Source: Auanema rhodensis
Taxonomy: Eukaryota; Nematoda; Chromadorea; Rhabditida; Rhabditidae
Direction: 5' to 3'
Length of the DNA stretch: 64,000 nucleotides
Assembly (NCBI GenBank): GCA_964057225.1
Contig: OZ059896.1
Span: 15,636,501 to 15,700,500, forward strand
Every line of letters starts with the position of its first letter. Position 1 is the first letter of the stretch. Made by a program: the position numbers and the translations under genes. Below the pieces are notes generated by a model. It was given only the letters and a program-made list of their open reading frames with translations. It was not told the DNA's origin and did no database searches. Positions 63,101 through 64,000 of this stretch are shown here, in pieces.

Positions 63101-64000
63101 AATGCTTTCAATATTGATGAAGATACTTCTAATGTTTTCCCTGATATCTGAAACATTTGTATTGTTATGTAAATAAAATTTATGAATTCAACAGATTTAA
63201 TCTCTTCTTCAGTTAATTCTTTGGACTCGAACATCTTTTGAATATTACCAAGAGTTTTACTCATATATTCAAATGATTTTTGACTTGTTAGCGATTGAAC
63301 AACAATGTCTGGAACACAAATATCTTATCAGAATAATTGTAACCAGATCAAAACCTAAACTCGTTTCAGCAAATTCAGCCGATGGATAGATTTTAGCACC
63401 ATTTATTAGGATTCCATATGTTTCATTTCTAATCAGTATACCTGACTCTACATCTATACTTCCAGACTCGAATTCGAGTCGACTCCTATAAGTCAAATTG
63501 AGATTTTCCTTCGAAAAATGAATATAATCTAACCAGTCATGTGATTCTGAATACTTTGAGTACATATATGAAGAAATTGTGAGAAAGTTCAATGAATCAT
63601 AAACTTCCAGCTTTACATGAATATCATATAAAATGATATGATTAACATCATTTTCCCATAAAATCATATATGTATCATATAGCTCTACTGTCCAAATCCC
63701 TGATAGTTCTAACGTGTCGTCTAGTAAAACCTAAATGAACGAATAGATTTTATATGAAAAATTCTCTTTCATTACATTTCCTTTAACCACAACATTTTGA
63801 TGATTTTGAAGATTTCTATTTATTTCTTCAAAAGATTTTGGGAACTCAATCGAGAAAGAAGTCATTTTTATATTTTGATAACTGCGAGATATTTCAGGTA
63901 AGCGTGAATCTAAATTGAAAATTTAAAACAACTTGTTTGATGAGCACGAAATACTTGGTAAACGGGTGGAAACAGTTGGCGGGAAGTATGTAGAAGATTC
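57140..64000. repeat. Large direct duplication, copy B (cut by window end)
   Basis: Second copy of 44,937-51,797, same orientation, no indel detected. The only difference I noticed is T at 59,156 where copy A has C at 46,953. The copy continues past 64,000, so the full length of the duplicated unit is unknown. Confidence 0.95.
57181..64000 (-). CDS. lov-1: LOV-1/polycystin-1-like receptor-channel, copy B (partial)
   Basis: The 3' two-thirds of a second polycystin gene. The stop is at 57,181-57,183, the channel segments at about 57.5-58.4 kb, the polycystin domain at about 58.6-59.4 kb, the PLAT domain at about 60.8-61.15 kb and the GPS at about 61.4-61.6 kb with the same HLT cleavage triplet. 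The GAIN-like region runs to the window end; the N-terminal Ser/Thr-rich part lies outside. Every splice site, stop and frame seen in copy A is kept. The single noticed change replaces ATG by ATA (Met to Ile) in the segment FKASRSMGYGIIRQIR just before the polycystin domain. Both copies look functional in the part shown. Whether it is a true paralogue or a second haplotype of the same gene cannot be decided from this sequence. Confidence 0.85.

Noticed and set aside
1-64000. CRISPR arrays, tRNA or rRNA genes, bacterial-type promoters
   Set aside because: None seen; the sequence is nuclear eukaryotic with spliced genes, and no cloverleaf or repeat-spacer pattern was found by eye.

Overview
The window is nuclear DNA of an AT-rich animal, and the gene content points to a nematode. 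The first gene has a Caenorhabditis-type F-box followed by an FBA_2-like tail. A LOV-1/polycystin-1-type receptor-channel is present, introns are often only 43-60 nt and end in TTTCAG or similar, and acceptor-like AG sites lie 0-50 nt upstream of many start codons, as expected for spliced-leader trans-splicing. I cannot name the species. All gene models below were spliced by hand from reading frame, GT/AG sites and phase.

Layout. 1.6-5.1 kb (+): F-box protein. 5.6-6.4 kb (-): small type I membrane protein. 8.1-9.9 kb (-): RING plus B-box-like protein. 11.1-11.7 kb (-): small cysteine-rich single-pass protein. 11.8-20 kb: AT-rich, full of GA microsatellites, with only a few possible isolated exons. 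20.1-23.4 kb (-): Spinster-type MFS transporter. 23.4-28.4 kb: mostly gene-free. 28.5-40.6 kb (+): a 56-exon gene for a ~2,211-residue secreted or membrane-anchored protein made of antistasin-like, WAP, thyroglobulin-1 and lustrin-type cysteine modules in a regular five-module order, then Kunitz, a SEA-like region and one membrane helix. 41.1-42.2 kb (-): HAD phosphatase of the phosphoglycolate/nitrophenyl-phosphatase group. 43.5-44.9 kb (+): multi-pass membrane protein. 45.0-55.6 kb (-): LOV-1-like polycystin with a Ser/Thr-rich repeat region, GPS, PLAT, polycystin domain and channel segments. 56.2-56.8 kb (+): probable broken C6/DUF281-like secreted gene. 57.2-64 kb (-): a second, almost identical copy of the polycystin gene, cut by the window end.

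The two most notable signals are the regular super-repeat in the 28-40 kb inhibitor-like protein and the direct duplication of the polycystin gene. The duplication has a constant offset of 12,203 bp over at least 6.86 kb, with no indel found at any sampled point and one substitution noticed. It is either a very recent tandem duplication or an assembly (haplotype) artefact. I found no tRNA, rRNA, CRISPR or convincing transposon. No operon-like pathway links these genes; they look like an ordinary stretch of nematode chromosome with one expanded sensory-receptor gene.
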